Shown one piece after another: positions 16,777 to 25,008 of a DNA stretch of 64,000 bases. A program made the position numbers and the translations under genes. The notes under the pieces are model-generated. The model made no database searches and was not told where the DNA came from. It was given only the letters and a program-made list of their open reading frames with translations. Source of the stretch: Marinobacter xestospongiae (GTDB taxonomy: Bacteria > Pseudomonadota > Gammaproteobacteria > Pseudomonadales > Oleiphilaceae); NCBI RefSeq assembly GCF_023156385.1, contig NZ_JAKZAK010000002.1, forward strand, positions 1 to 64,000, in the 5' to 3' direction. The number at the start of each line of letters is the position of its first letter. Within the stretch, counting starts at the first letter, position 1.

Positions 16777-17796
16777 TCAACAGGCTTCCGGGTATCGATC
16801 TGTCTGGTCGCTGGTAAACGTTTCCACAATGGTGTTGAACACTGTGGCCTGCAGATCCTTCGCCTCGTTCACCAGATGGTGCCGGCCATCGGGAATCCGG
16901 ACTTCCTCGACGTCGGCGAACTTGTTGCGGATGATCCGCAGGTTGTGCTGCCAGTCCACCGTCAGGTCTTTTTCACCCTGCACCACGGTGATCGGGTAAT
17001 CCACCGGTGGGCACGACTCGATATGCGGCACCCACTGCCTTAACGCCGACACCCAGTCCACATGCACGGCCCGGGCCTGTAACGGGTCGTGCTCCTTGAG
17101 GAACCGCAGGAACCGGCCGTCACTGCTGTTCTCGGAGAACAGCCGACGCCAGCGCTTGATAAACGGCCGCATCACACTGTGAAGGACCTTGGCCCCCAGC
17201 CACCCGGTGGGACGCACCAGCGGTGCCAGTAACACCACCCGGCGAAAAGCCGAGGAGTCGGTGTCGTGACGGTTCGACAGCAGGTAGTCGATCAGAATCG
17301 CGCCACCGGTGCTCTGGCCAACCGCAAACCAGGGACCACGCAACTGCGAACGGACCCGTGCCATGACGTCACACAACACCGCCTGGTACTCCATAAAGCT
17401 GCCAATGGCCGCCGGTGTGCCACTGGACAGACCATGTCCCGGCTGGTCGTAGGCCAGCACGTCGAATCCGGCCCCCAGGCAACGATCAATCAGCTGACTG
17501 TAGAGCCCCACATGATCGAAGTAGCCGTGGAGGATAAAGACCGTGCCCCGGCACGACTCCGCATCGGGCTGACGGTAGTAATGCAACACCACCTTATGAC
17601 CACCGGCCTGCAGGAGCCCCTGCTGGTACCGGACTGCGGGATGTTCCACCCACAGATCCAGACCGTAATAACGGCAGTAGGCCGTGGCTTCCGCACCGAG
17701 TTCGCCGGGCTGATCCGGATCAAACGGCACCAGCTTGGCCAACAGCGACTGCCGGTCCCAATCGGGAATTTCTATGTTATCGGTTTTCCAGTACAC
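16777..17796 (-). CDS. Alpha/beta hydrolase (lysophospholipase/monoacylglycerol-lipase-like)
   Basis: A 339-residue serine hydrolase. The oxyanion segment is FILHGYFDHVGLYS, the DQPGHGLSSG motif typifies lysophospholipase L2 and monoglyceride lipases, and the nucleophile elbow is VGQSTGG (near residue 165). The acid and base of the triad are probably in VVQGEKDLTVDW (Asp) and GRHHLVNEA (His). There is no signal peptide, so it should act in the cytoplasm or at the inner leaflet on lysophospholipids or acylglycerols. The start is an apparent GTG at 17796 without a strong ribosome site, so the true start could differ slightly. It diverges from a second lipase-like gene across about 240 nt. Confidence 0.85.
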   Translation of the reverse strand: MYWKTDNIEIPDWDRQSLLAKLVPFDPDQPGELGAEATAYCRYYGLDLWVEHPAVRYQQGLLQAGGHKVVLHYYRQPDAESCRGTVFILHGYFDHVGLYSQLIDRCLGAGFDVLAYDQPGHGLSSGTPAAIGSFMEYQAVLCDVMARVRSQLRGPWFAVGQSTGGAILIDYLLSNRHDTDSSAFRRVVLLAPLVRPTGWLGAKVLHSVMRPFIKRWRRLFSENSSDGRFLRFLKEHDPLQARAVHVDWVSALRQWVPHIESCPPVDYPITVVQGEKDLTVDWQHNLRIIRNKFADVEEVRIPDGRHHLVNEAKDLQATVFNTIVETFTSDQTDRYPEAC

Positions 17797-18037
17797 GAGG
17801 GATTAAACGCCCGTCATCAATCGGTGACTTGTTGGCCATGGCGGAAGTGACTGCAGATGCCTGGACTGCCGCTGGCGCCTGAATTTAGCCAAAGAGTAGC
17901 ATAACCGGCCCCCAATCCGGTTACCCTTGGGAGTGCCGGATTGGCAACGTCAGCCAAGCCATTGGCGGCACCCGGCAAGCCGCCTAACCTTATGGATCTT
18001 TGAGCCATTCCACATCGCCTCTTTGAGGAGACACGCC

Positions 18038-18931
18038 ATGCTTCAGTCCGCGCTGGCCACTGGCCTTCGCCAAACCCTGCAACGGGTGGTCAAACCGATG
18101 CTCAACCCGTCACTGGGCGTCCCGCTGCAACGGACCCTGATCCGCCAGGCCTACCGCAGCTCGTTGCCTCCTCTGGGCAGCCGTTTCCAGAGCACCACGC
18201 TCGGTGGCGTCGACACGCTCAAGGTAAGCTGTCAAAGCGACGACCGCTATGGCCTGCTGTATCTGCACGGCGGCGCGTACATCGTCGGCTCTCCTGCCAC
18301 CCACCGAGGACTGACCGGTCACCTGGCCAAAGCCACCGGGGCCACGGTTTATGCCATCGACTATCGGCTGGCACCCAAACACCCTTACCCGGCCGCCCTG
18401 GACGATGCCGTCTCGGCTTACAGGGCCTTGCTGGACCAGGGCATTCCTGCAGATCGGCTGTCCGTGGCCGGTGACTCCGCCGGCGGTGGTCTGTCACTGG
18501 CACTGGCGATGCGACTGCGTGACGAAAAGCTGCCCCTGCCCGCGTCACTGACCCTGCTGTCACCGTGGACCGATCTGACCCACACCAGCCTGTACACCCC
18601 AGTGGTCGAACCGCTGCTACAGCAGCGCTGGATCGACAATGCCGCCCGGCTCTACTGCCACGGTGAACCCCGCAACCACCCTTACATCTCGCCGCTGTTC
18701 GGCGACCTGTCTGGGTTGCCACCGATGCTGGTACAGGTGGGCAGTGAGGAAATCCTGCTCAACGATTCCGAGCGTCTGGCGCGTAAGGTTCGCGAGCAGG
18801 GTGGCGAAGTGGCGCTGGAGGTCTACAACGGGCTCTGGCACGTGTTTCAGGTTCACGCCGGCCAGCTTAGCCGGGCCACCGACGCCATCCAGGCGGCAGG
18901 TCAACACATTCGGAGGCACCAGGCACTATGA
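18038..18931 (+). CDS. Alpha/beta hydrolase, hormone-sensitive-lipase family esterase
   Basis: A 297-residue esterase of the HSL (family IV) group. It has the oxyanion motif LYLHGGAYIVGS, DYRLAPKHPYPAALDDA, and the nucleophile elbow AGDSAGGGL (near residue 148). The triad acid lies in the VQVGSEEILLNDS region and the His in GLWHVFQ. There is no signal peptide. It is expected to hydrolyse short- to medium-chain acyl esters. GAGGAG 8 nt before the ATG at 18038 fixes the start; the longer frame from 17927 has no site. The stop overlaps the next gene, a short-chain dehydrogenase, as ATGA, so the two are translationally coupled and probably act on one substrate class. Confidence 0.9.
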   Translation: MLQSALATGLRQTLQRVVKPMLNPSLGVPLQRTLIRQAYRSSLPPLGSRFQSTTLGGVDTLKVSCQSDDRYGLLYLHGGAYIVGSPATHRGLTGHLAKATGATVYAIDYRLAPKHPYPAALDDAVSAYRALLDQGIPADRLSVAGDSAGGGLSLALAMRLRDEKLPLPASLTLLSPWTDLTHTSLYTPVVEPLLQQRWIDNAARLYCHGEPRNHPYISPLFGDLSGLPPMLVQVGSEEILLNDSERLARKVREQGGEVALEVYNGLWHVFQVHAGQLSRATDAIQAAGQHIRRHQAL

Positions 18932-19689
18932 ACACCATCTTGATTACCGGCGCCGCGTCCGGCATCGGCGCCGCTACCGCCCGGCTGTTTGCCCGGGAGG
19001 GCTGGCGCCTGGGCCTGATGGACGTCAACGGCGAGGCACTGACCAACCTGAACCAGTCCCTGGGGGGCAAACACTGGACCCGGGCCGTGGATGTCACAGA
19101 CCAGGCGTCCGTCACCGACGCCCTGGCCGCCTTTGATGGCTTTGCCGACGGCCGTCTCGACATCCTCTTCAACTGCGCCGGCATCCTGCGGGTCGGGCCT
19201 TTTGAAGACATCCCCATGGCGGAGCACGCCCGTATCCTTGACATCAACGTCAGCGGACTGATGCGGGTATGCCTGGCCGCGTTCCCACTGCTGCAACAGA
19301 CCGACCGCGCCCGGGTCATCAACATGAGTTCAGCCTCAGCGCTGTATGGCACCCCGCATTTCGCCAGTTACTCGGCGTCCAAGTTCGCCGTGCGAGGGCT
19401 GACCGAAGCCCTCAATATCGAGTGGAAGCGCCACGATATCCTGGTACAGGACATCATGACACCCTTCGTCAAGACGCCGATGGTGGATAACCAGAGCTTT
19501 CGCGCCCCGGTGATCGAGCGCCTGGGAGTGTCACTGACTGCGGAAGATCTGGCGGAGGAGGTGTGGAAGGCGTACCGGGGCCATGAGGTTCATCACCTGG
19601 TAAGCCGGCAGTTCAAATCCCTCTCACTGGCCAGCAAGTGGCTGCCGGACCGGATCACCCGCGGCATGATGTCAGTGCTCAGCCGCTGA
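18928..19689 (+). CDS. SDR-family NAD(P)-dependent oxidoreductase
   Basis: A 253-residue classical short-chain dehydrogenase. The cofactor loop is [16 protein letters not shown] (residues 6-21), the structural motif is NCAG (near residue 90), and the catalytic Ser-Tyr-Lys is seen in [10 protein letters not shown] and YSASKFAV. It reduces or oxidises a carbonyl or alcohol. The Asp in LMDVNG after strand 2 favours NAD(H) over NADP(H). It overlaps the esterase gene by 4 nt, suggesting joint lipid or ester metabolism; acetoacetyl-CoA or fatty-aldehyde steps are possible but not provable. Its last 18 nt overlap the convergent GIY-YIG gene. Confidence 0.9.
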   Translation: MNTILITGAASGIGAATARLFAREGWRLGLMDVNGEALTNLNQSLGGKHWTRAVDVTDQASVTDALAAFDGFADGRLDILFNCAGILRVGPFEDIPMAEHARILDINVSGLMRVCLAAFPLLQQTDRARVINMSSASALYGTPHFASYSASKFAVRGLTEALNIEWKRHDILVQDIMTPFVKTPMVDNQSFRAPVIERLGVSLTAEDLAEEVWKAYRGHEVHHLVSRQFKSLSLASKWLPDRITRGMMSVLSR

Positions 19690-20010
19690 AACGGCCGGCT
19701 CGGCCAATTCCAGCTCCCCGGTCACCAGGGCCTGTTTACGGGCCCTGGGCCAGCGCTTCACCTGCCACTCCAGCCGCGATGCTTCGGCACGGGTACCCAC
19801 CGGGGTACTGAAAACCAGGGTCAACGGCCCCTTCCCACGCAGACTCCTCGCCCCTTTGGGGGCACCGGCCTGATGCTCGGCAAACCGTCGGGGGACATCG
19901 GTGGTAATGCCGGTATAGAGCGCACCGGACGCGGTTCTCACCAGATACAGATGCCAGAGAGTTTGAGACGACACGGGATCACACCGCCTCGGCTTCGGCG
20001 ACCTTGTCAC
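19672..20010 (-). CDS. GIY-YIG nuclease-domain protein (YhbQ/UPF0213-like)
   Basis: Up to 112 residues with a single GIY-YIG domain. The two strands of the name motif appear as [19 protein letters not shown], followed by [14 protein letters not shown] with the conserved Arg and His, then the family's [15 protein letters not shown]. The catalytic Glu is in ASRLEWQVK. Stand-alone YhbQ-like proteins may act on nucleic acids, but their role is unsettled. The start is ambiguous: a GTG at 20010 overlaps the transporter gene by 32 nt, whereas a GTG at 19974 lies just after that gene's stop and would give a 100-residue protein starting at the domain edge. Neither has a strong ribosome site. Confidence 0.8.
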   Translation of the reverse strand: MTRSPKPRRCDPVSSQTLWHLYLVRTASGALYTGITTDVPRRFAEHQAGAPKGARSLRGKGPLTLVFSTPVGTRAEASRLEWQVKRWPRARKQALVTGELELAEPAVSAAEH

Positions 20011-20884
20011 GGACCTTGCGCTGCTGCACCCACAATCCGGCCATGATCAGGCCCAGCCCTACGTAGGTGGAGCCAAGGATGACTTCGCCGAGAATCAGGT
20101 AGATAAAGACCAGCGACAGGAACGGTGAGATAAAGATCAGGTTGCTGATGCGGGAAGTGTTCTCCGCTCGCTTCATGGCATAGGACCAGAGCACAAAGGC
20201 CAGTCCCATTTCGAAAATGCCCACGTACAGGGCACTGTAGAAGGCGGTACCAGGATCGAACGCAAAGCCATCGGTGAGTCCACAGGCCAGGACGATGAAC
20301 GGCAACCCACAGACGAAGTTGAGGAACAGCCCCACCACCGGGTCGCGCTCATCGCGGGTTGCGAGAATCCAGTAGGATGCCCACACCAGGGTGCTGGCGA
20401 GCGCAAAAGCGACCCCAGCGGGATTCGAGAAGGTCAGTGACAGTACCTCGCCCCGGGTGGCGATCACCACCACCCCGCTGTAGCAGATCAGGCCGGCAAT
20501 GATGTCGGCGCGACGCAGCCGCTGCCCCAGGAACGGTACCGACAGATACGCCAGCACCAGTGCCCAGGTGTAGTTCAGGGGTTGCGCTTCCTGCGCCGGC
20601 AGCCGGTCAAAGGCGCCGAACAGCAGGAAGTAGTACAGGCAGGGATTGATCAGCCCCATCAGCAGGGATTGCAGGTACTGCCCCCGCCGCAGCGAGAACA
20701 CCTGGCGCCAGCGGCCCTGGACCACCAGCACCAGGCCAATCACCACCACAGACGCCACACAGGCCACCAGTAGCATCTGCACCGGACTCAGCTCTCGTAG
20801 AGACAGCTTGAAGGCCGTGGCGACGGTGGACCAAAGCAGGACGGCGCCAAGCCCGAACAGCATGGCGTGGGTCTGGTTTTTCAT
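19979..20884 (-). CDS. DMT-superfamily (EamA) transporter
   Basis: A 301-residue inner-membrane protein with ten hydrophobic helices in two EamA repeats. The first begins [17 protein letters not shown] and ends near YSGVVVIAT; the second begins [13 protein letters not shown] and ends [10 protein letters not shown]. Members export metabolites such as amino acids or nucleotides; the substrate cannot be predicted. It lies 33 nt downstream of the TRAP large-permease gene in the same direction, so it may share that transcript. Its 3' end meets the GIY-YIG gene. Confidence 0.87.
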   Translation of the reverse strand: MKNQTHAMLFGLGAVLLWSTVATAFKLSLRELSPVQMLLVACVASVVVIGLVLVVQGRWRQVFSLRRGQYLQSLLMGLINPCLYYFLLFGAFDRLPAQEAQPLNYTWALVLAYLSVPFLGQRLRRADIIAGLICYSGVVVIATRGEVLSLTFSNPAGVAFALASTLVWASYWILATRDERDPVVGLFLNFVCGLPFIVLACGLTDGFAFDPGTAFYSALYVGIFEMGLAFVLWSYAMKRAENTSRISNLIFISPFLSLVFIYLILGEVILGSTYVGLGLIMAGLWVQQRKVRDKVAEAEAV

Positions 20885-20917
20885 GGCGGCTAATCAACTC
20901 GATCATGGCCCGGCTCG

Positions 20918-22249
20918 CTACTCCATCAAACCAGGCAGGAACAACGCGATCTGCGGGAACAGGATCAGCAACACCGTCGACAGCAGGAGCAGCACGATAA
21001 ACGGTGGTGTACCCGCGATCACATCCAGGTAGGGCCTTCGGAAAATGGCCACGGCGGTGAATATATCGCATCCGAACGGCGGTGTCGCCGAGCCGATTGC
21101 CGCCTGCAGGGTGACCAGGGTACCCACCAGAACCGGATCAATGCCCGCCGCGGCGACCGCCGGGGCAAAAATGGGCGTCAGGATCAGGATCACCACAATC
21201 GGGTCCACAAACATGCAGCCGATGAAGTAGGACACCGCAATGAGTCCCAGGATCATGTAAGGGCTGTCCGCCGCGTTCTCGATGACCCCGCCGAGCATCA
21301 GCTCGGGCAGTTTGGCGAAGGAGATCACCCAGGAGAAGGCAGTACCTGCGGCCACCAGGATAAACACCACCGCGGTGATCAGACCGGTGGACAGTGCGAT
21401 GCTGGGCAGGTCCTTGAAGCTGACCTGACGGAAGATTGCCATTTCCAGCACCAGGGCGTAAGCCACCGACATGGAGGCGGCCTCGGTCGGGCTGAACAGC
21501 CCGGAGTAGATTCCACCGATGATGATCACCGGGAACCCCATCGGCAGGATCGCCCGCTTCAGCGCGGTGATCCGCTCCGGCCATGGGGCCTTCTCCATCA
21601 GCGGAATCTTCAGTTTGACCGACTTGAAGTAGCAGTAGATCGAGAACAGCGCGAGGATCAGCAGACCGGGACCAATACCGGCGATGAACAGGTCACCCAC
21701 CGAGGTGCCGGAAACCACCCCGTAGATGATCATGCCGATCGACGGCGGGATCAACAGGGCGATGTCGCTGGCGTTGATGATCAGCGCCATGGTGAACTTG
21801 TCCGAATACCCCGCTTCTATCATTTTCGGTCGCAGGGGCTGGCCCATGGCCACCACCGTTGCCTGGGTCGAGCCGGACACGGCGCCAAACAGTGTGCAGG
21901 ACACTGCCGTGGTCATGGGCAAGCCACCGCGAAGATGGCCGACAAACTTGGACACAAGGTCCAGCAGCCGGTCCGCTGTGTGGCCCTTGATCATGATGTC
22001 GGCCGCCAGTATGAACATGGGCACCGCCACCAGCACGCTCTGGGAAATCCCGCCGATCATCTGCTGGATGATCACCGGCCCCTCCATGAACGGGAACTGG
22101 GTAAACAACAGCACCATCGCCCCAACCAGCAGCGGTACCATCATCGGAAAGCCCATCAGCAGCAGCACCACCATCACCACGGCAACCACCACCGCCATTG
22201 AGGCGAGATCCAGGCCGCCCAGGCCCAGCATGTCGATCAGGTTATCCAT
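20918..22249 (-). CDS. dctM: TRAP transporter large permease (DctM)
   Basis: A 443-residue membrane subunit with about 12 helices, the ion-coupled translocation unit of a tripartite ATP-independent periplasmic transporter. Family landmarks are LLMGFPMMVPLLVGA, SVLVAVPMFILAADIM near residue 65, TLFGAVSGSTQATVVAMG, LIINASDIALLIPPSIGMII, GGIYSGLFSPTEAA and GSATPPFGCDIF. The ATG at 22249 is chosen because GGAGAAG precedes it; the longer frame adds an Arg-rich tail with no site. It overlaps dctQ by 8 nt. It uses a Na+ or proton gradient with DctQ and the binding protein encoded divergently. Confidence 0.95.
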   Translation of the reverse strand: MDNLIDMLGLGGLDLASMAVVVAVVMVVLLLMGFPMMVPLLVGAMVLLFTQFPFMEGPVIIQQMIGGISQSVLVAVPMFILAADIMIKGHTADRLLDLVSKFVGHLRGGLPMTTAVSCTLFGAVSGSTQATVVAMGQPLRPKMIEAGYSDKFTMALIINASDIALLIPPSIGMIIYGVVSGTSVGDLFIAGIGPGLLILALFSIYCYFKSVKLKIPLMEKAPWPERITALKRAILPMGFPVIIIGGIYSGLFSPTEAASMSVAYALVLEMAIFRQVSFKDLPSIALSTGLITAVVFILVAAGTAFSWVISFAKLPELMLGGVIENAADSPYMILGLIAVSYFIGCMFVDPIVVILILTPIFAPAVAAAGIDPVLVGTLVTLQAAIGSATPPFGCDIFTAVAIFRRPYLDVIAGTPPFIVLLLLSTVLLILFPQIALFLPGLME

Positions 22250-22889
22250 TGTTCTTCTCCGTCTCCGACGTTCCCGCAAAGTCGTCCTTCAGCCCGATCT
22301 CCGACGTCATCTCGTCGAGCTCGTCCTCGTATTCATCCGGGTTGTGCCAGGACAGCCAGGCCCCCGGACTGATGAGGTTGCGCACGCCGGCAAGCAGGAA
22401 CTGGGCCGACCCAACCGCCAGACCAATGGGTGCAATCAGGTACACCGTCCACAGCGGCATCCCCAGCGATGGCATGCGACGGCCGGACGCCTGCAGCTTC
22501 ATGACGTATTCCCAGGCGTACACCGCCAATAGGGCCAACAGCGCGCAGGAGACGAAACTGACGATCGTCAGCAGGATTTTCTGCCCCAAGGGAGGTAGCA
22601 GGTCATGGAGGGCGGATACCCGGATGTGACGGGCATTGCGGACGCCGTAGCCGACACCGACAAAGGTCACCACCACCACGAGGAGCTGGGCAACTTCGTC
22701 TGCAAACGACAGACTGGCGCCCAGGTTGCGGGCAAAGACGTTCAGGACACTGACGCCGGCCATCAGCAGGATGCCGACAATCAGAATGGATTTCTCGATG
22801 AAGTTGAGGCCTGTATCAAGCCAACGAAGGGGAATTTTTAAGATGTTTCCGATACCCGCAGCTTGTTTTTCCTCGCTCGGTTCGGCCAT
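22242..22889 (-). CDS. dctQ: TRAP transporter small permease (DctQ)
   Basis: A 215-residue protein with four transmembrane helices: around residues 33-55, 68-88, 108-130 and 150-172. It has ARNLGASLSFADEVAQLLVV and GVGYGVRNARHIRV, the DctQ motifs. The C-terminal 45 residues are very acidic (NPDEYEDELDEMTSE) and extend beyond the usual core, an odd cytoplasmic tail. The ATG at 22889 has GGAG 7 nt upstream; the longer frame from 22946 has none. It is the first gene of the dctQM operon, facing the lipoprotein-type dctP across 145 nt. Confidence 0.92.
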   Translation of the reverse strand: MAEPSEEKQAAGIGNILKIPLRWLDTGLNFIEKSILIVGILLMAGVSVLNVFARNLGASLSFADEVAQLLVVVVTFVGVGYGVRNARHIRVSALHDLLPPLGQKILLTIVSFVSCALLALLAVYAWEYVMKLQASGRRMPSLGMPLWTVYLIAPIGLAVGSAQFLLAGVRNLISPGAWLSWHNPDEYEDELDEMTSEIGLKDDFAGTSETEKNNG

Positions 22890-23034
22890 AAACTGGACTC
22901 CGTTTCCAATGTGCGTCCATACAGTATAGGGTGATATAGGTGGCAAACATCAAGAAATGTGTCTATCTAATAGGCTGTTAGGAACAGTTTGCACACGTTA
23001 GTTCTAGAGGACGACACAGCAAAGGAGATAACAA

Positions 23035-24150
23035 ATGACGAAACTCACACGCTGGCTCGGAAGCCTGATCTTTGCATTCTCGCTGGTTCTGGTCGGCTGC
23101 TCCGACAGCGGCGAGACCGAGCAGGAGGCCGCTTCCACCTCCAGCTCAAGCTCATCGAGCTCATCCAGCCAATCCGCAGAACCGGCAGAGAAGGCTGAAC
23201 CGGTGACCTGGCGCTTCGCGCTGGAAGAAATCGAAGGCAGTGTCCAGGATGCCTACGCTCAGGAATTCAAGCGCCAGATCGAGGACATGTCCGATGGACA
23301 GATCGAGATCGAGATCTACCCCTACGGTGCCCTCGGCACATCCTCACAGCTGACCGAGCTGGTTCAGGACGGTTCTATCCAGTTGGCTTTCGCGTCCCCG
23401 GGTCACCTGGCATCCGTCATCCCGGAAGTGGGGGTTTTCACCCTGCACTTCGTGCTGTCTGACGACAACGACGTGAACAAGGAAGTGCTGTCCAGCAGCA
23501 AGGTCCACAACCTGTTCGATTCCCCTTACGCCGAACAGAACATGCAGCTTCTGGGTATTGTTCCAGAAGGCTGGATGGTCTGGACCGGTAACAAGCCGCT
23601 GCGTACTCCGGCGGATTTCTCCGAGTTCAAGATGCGCACCATGACCTCCCCGATTCTGACCGAGTCCTACAAGGCCTACGGCGCCAACCCGTCGCCAATG
23701 CCTTACTCCGAGGTATACAGCGGCCTGCAGCTGAAGCAGATCGACGGTCAGGTAAACCCGATCTTCGCCATCGAGGAAATGAGCTTCTACGAAGTTCAGG
23801 AAGCGATGACCCTGGCCAATCACGCCCAGTTCATCACCACCCTGGTGTCGAACAAGGAGTGGTATGAGTCTCTGCCCGACGACCAGCGCAAGTGGCTGGA
23901 CGACACCCGTGCCGAACTGGTCGACTACATCTACCAGAAGCAGGCCGAGTTCAACGGCGAGCGCCTGGAAAAGATCACCCAGAACAGCGATATCGAAGTG
24001 GTTGAGCTGACTGACGAGCAACGGGCGGTGTTCCGCGATGCCAGCATGGGCGTTCGTGACATCTACCTCGAAGCCGCTGGTGAGCGTGGTCAGGAAATTC
24101 TCGACACCATCACCTCCATGGTGGAAGAGGCCGACTCCGGCGAGATGTAA
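23035..24150 (+). CDS. dctP: TRAP transporter solute-binding protein (DctP), lipoprotein form
   Basis: A 371-residue extracytoplasmic binding protein. The signal ends in a lipobox (LVLVGC, Cys22), followed by an acidic segment and an unusual run of ten serines (residues 36-45) before the folded domain starts at PVTWRFALEE. The DctP fold shows YPYGALGTSSQLTELVQDG, the ligand-binding Arg in FKMRTMTSPI, PYSEVYSGLQLKQIDGQVNP and LVSNKEWYESLP. Most proteobacterial TRAP binding proteins are free in the periplasm; a lipid anchor with a Ser-rich tether is uncommon. The ligand is probably a carboxylate but its identity is unknown. AAAGGAG lies before the ATG. It is divergent from dctQM rather than in an operon with it. 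Confidence 0.93.
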   Translation: MTKLTRWLGSLIFAFSLVLVGCSDSGETEQEAASTSSSSSSSSSSQSAEPAEKAEPVTWRFALEEIEGSVQDAYAQEFKRQIEDMSDGQIEIEIYPYGALGTSSQLTELVQDGSIQLAFASPGHLASVIPEVGVFTLHFVLSDDNDVNKEVLSSSKVHNLFDSPYAEQNMQLLGIVPEGWMVWTGNKPLRTPADFSEFKMRTMTSPILTESYKAYGANPSPMPYSEVYSGLQLKQIDGQVNPIFAIEEMSFYEVQEAMTLANHAQFITTLVSNKEWYESLPDDQRKWLDDTRAELVDYIYQKQAEFNGERLEKITQNSDIEVVELTDEQRAVFRDASMGVRDIYLEAAGERGQEILDTITSMVEEADSGEM

Positions 24151-24163
24151 TACCCGGCAGCCC

Positions 24164-24193
24164 TGATTGCCAGCCCGGCCGGGTTGGCAATCA
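24164..24193. terminator. Long perfect hairpin between convergent genes
   Basis: TGATTGCCAGCCCGG (24164-24178) pairs with CCGGGTTGGCAATCA (24179-24193) over 15 bp with one G-U pair and essentially no loop. It lies just after the dctP stop and before the end of the convergent mscS-like gene. No T-run follows, so it is probably a transcript-end or protective structure rather than a classical intrinsic terminator. Confidence 0.6.
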
Positions 24194-24202
24194 CCCCTGC
24201 CA

Positions 24203-25003
24203 TCAGGCGGCGACGGGAGGCACCTCCACAAACGTCGCCCCTGCTTCCCCCAAGGCTTCACTGCCGCGGGCGGTCAGGTCCGAGATCAGCGCAAACTGGT
24301 CTGCCGGCGCCAGCGGATAGGCCTTCACCCGATAGCAGAAGCCGTAAGGCCGTTGCGCCACCACCACGTTGATCGGTTGCCAGATCCGCACCAACGGGCT
24401 GGTAAACGCCACATCCCGCAACAGCGCCTGCATTGCCGCCACATCGTGCCCCGGCCGCAGATGGAACTCGGCCACCGTCATCAGGTTGTCCGAACCCTTG
24501 TTGGCGTTGGCAATCAGGGCGTTCCAGAGCACGCCATGGGGAATCACCACCACGGTATCGTCGGCGGTCACAATCTCCGCAGCGCGTGTTCCAATCCGCC
24601 GGACCTCACCGTAATGGCCACCCACCTCAATCCAGTCGCCCGGACGGTAGGGCATCTCATACAGCGTGACGATGCCGGCAATCAGGCTGTTGGCGTAGTC
24701 CTTGAAGGCAAACCCCAGGGCCAACGCCAGCGCGGCAAACACCGCGAACATGTTCTCGAACGAGGGCTCGATCAGCACCGGCACCACCAGCAGCACGGTG
24801 GCAACGATGATCAGCAACCGCAACAGCGGCACCGATGCCAGCAGGTAGAGTCGGGGCTTGCCCCCCAACTGGCCTGCCAGCCGCGGCAAAAAGGCCTGGA
24901 TGGCCATGATCAGGGCCACCGCGACCGCCACCAGCAGCAACGCCTCGAACACCGACTGGGAACTTAGCGACGACAGCGCGTCCTTGAGACCAAAATCATT
25001 CAT
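24203..25003 (-). CDS. MscS-family small mechanosensitive channel
   Basis: A 266-residue inner-membrane channel. Hydrophobic helices lie at about residues 18-39 and 52-78, followed by the pore helix with FAALALALGFAFKDYANSLIAG (split here: residues 89-100 and 101-110), where Ala/Gly packing lines the pore. The beta domain has RPGDWIEVGGHYGEVRRIG and the VVVIPHGVLWN motif, where the family has PNS. It should open on hypo-osmotic shock. The short N-terminus (two helices before the pore helix) is as in E. coli MscS. It follows the degenerate ATPase-like gene by 5 nt with no ribosome site of its own, implying tight coupling. Confidence 0.9.
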   Translation of the reverse strand: MNDFGLKDALSSLSSQSVFEALLLVAVAVALIMAIQAFLPRLAGQLGGKPRLYLLASVPLLRLLIIVATVLLVVPVLIEPSFENMFAVFAALALALGFAFKDYANSLIAGIVTLYEMPYRPGDWIEVGGHYGEVRRIGTRAAEIVTADDTVVVIPHGVLWNALIANANKGSDNLMTVAEFHLRPGHDVAAMQALLRDVAFTSPLVRIWQPINVVVAQRPYGFCYRVKAYPLAPADQFALISDLTARGSEALGEAGATFVEVPPVAA

Positions 25004-25008
25004 CGCAA

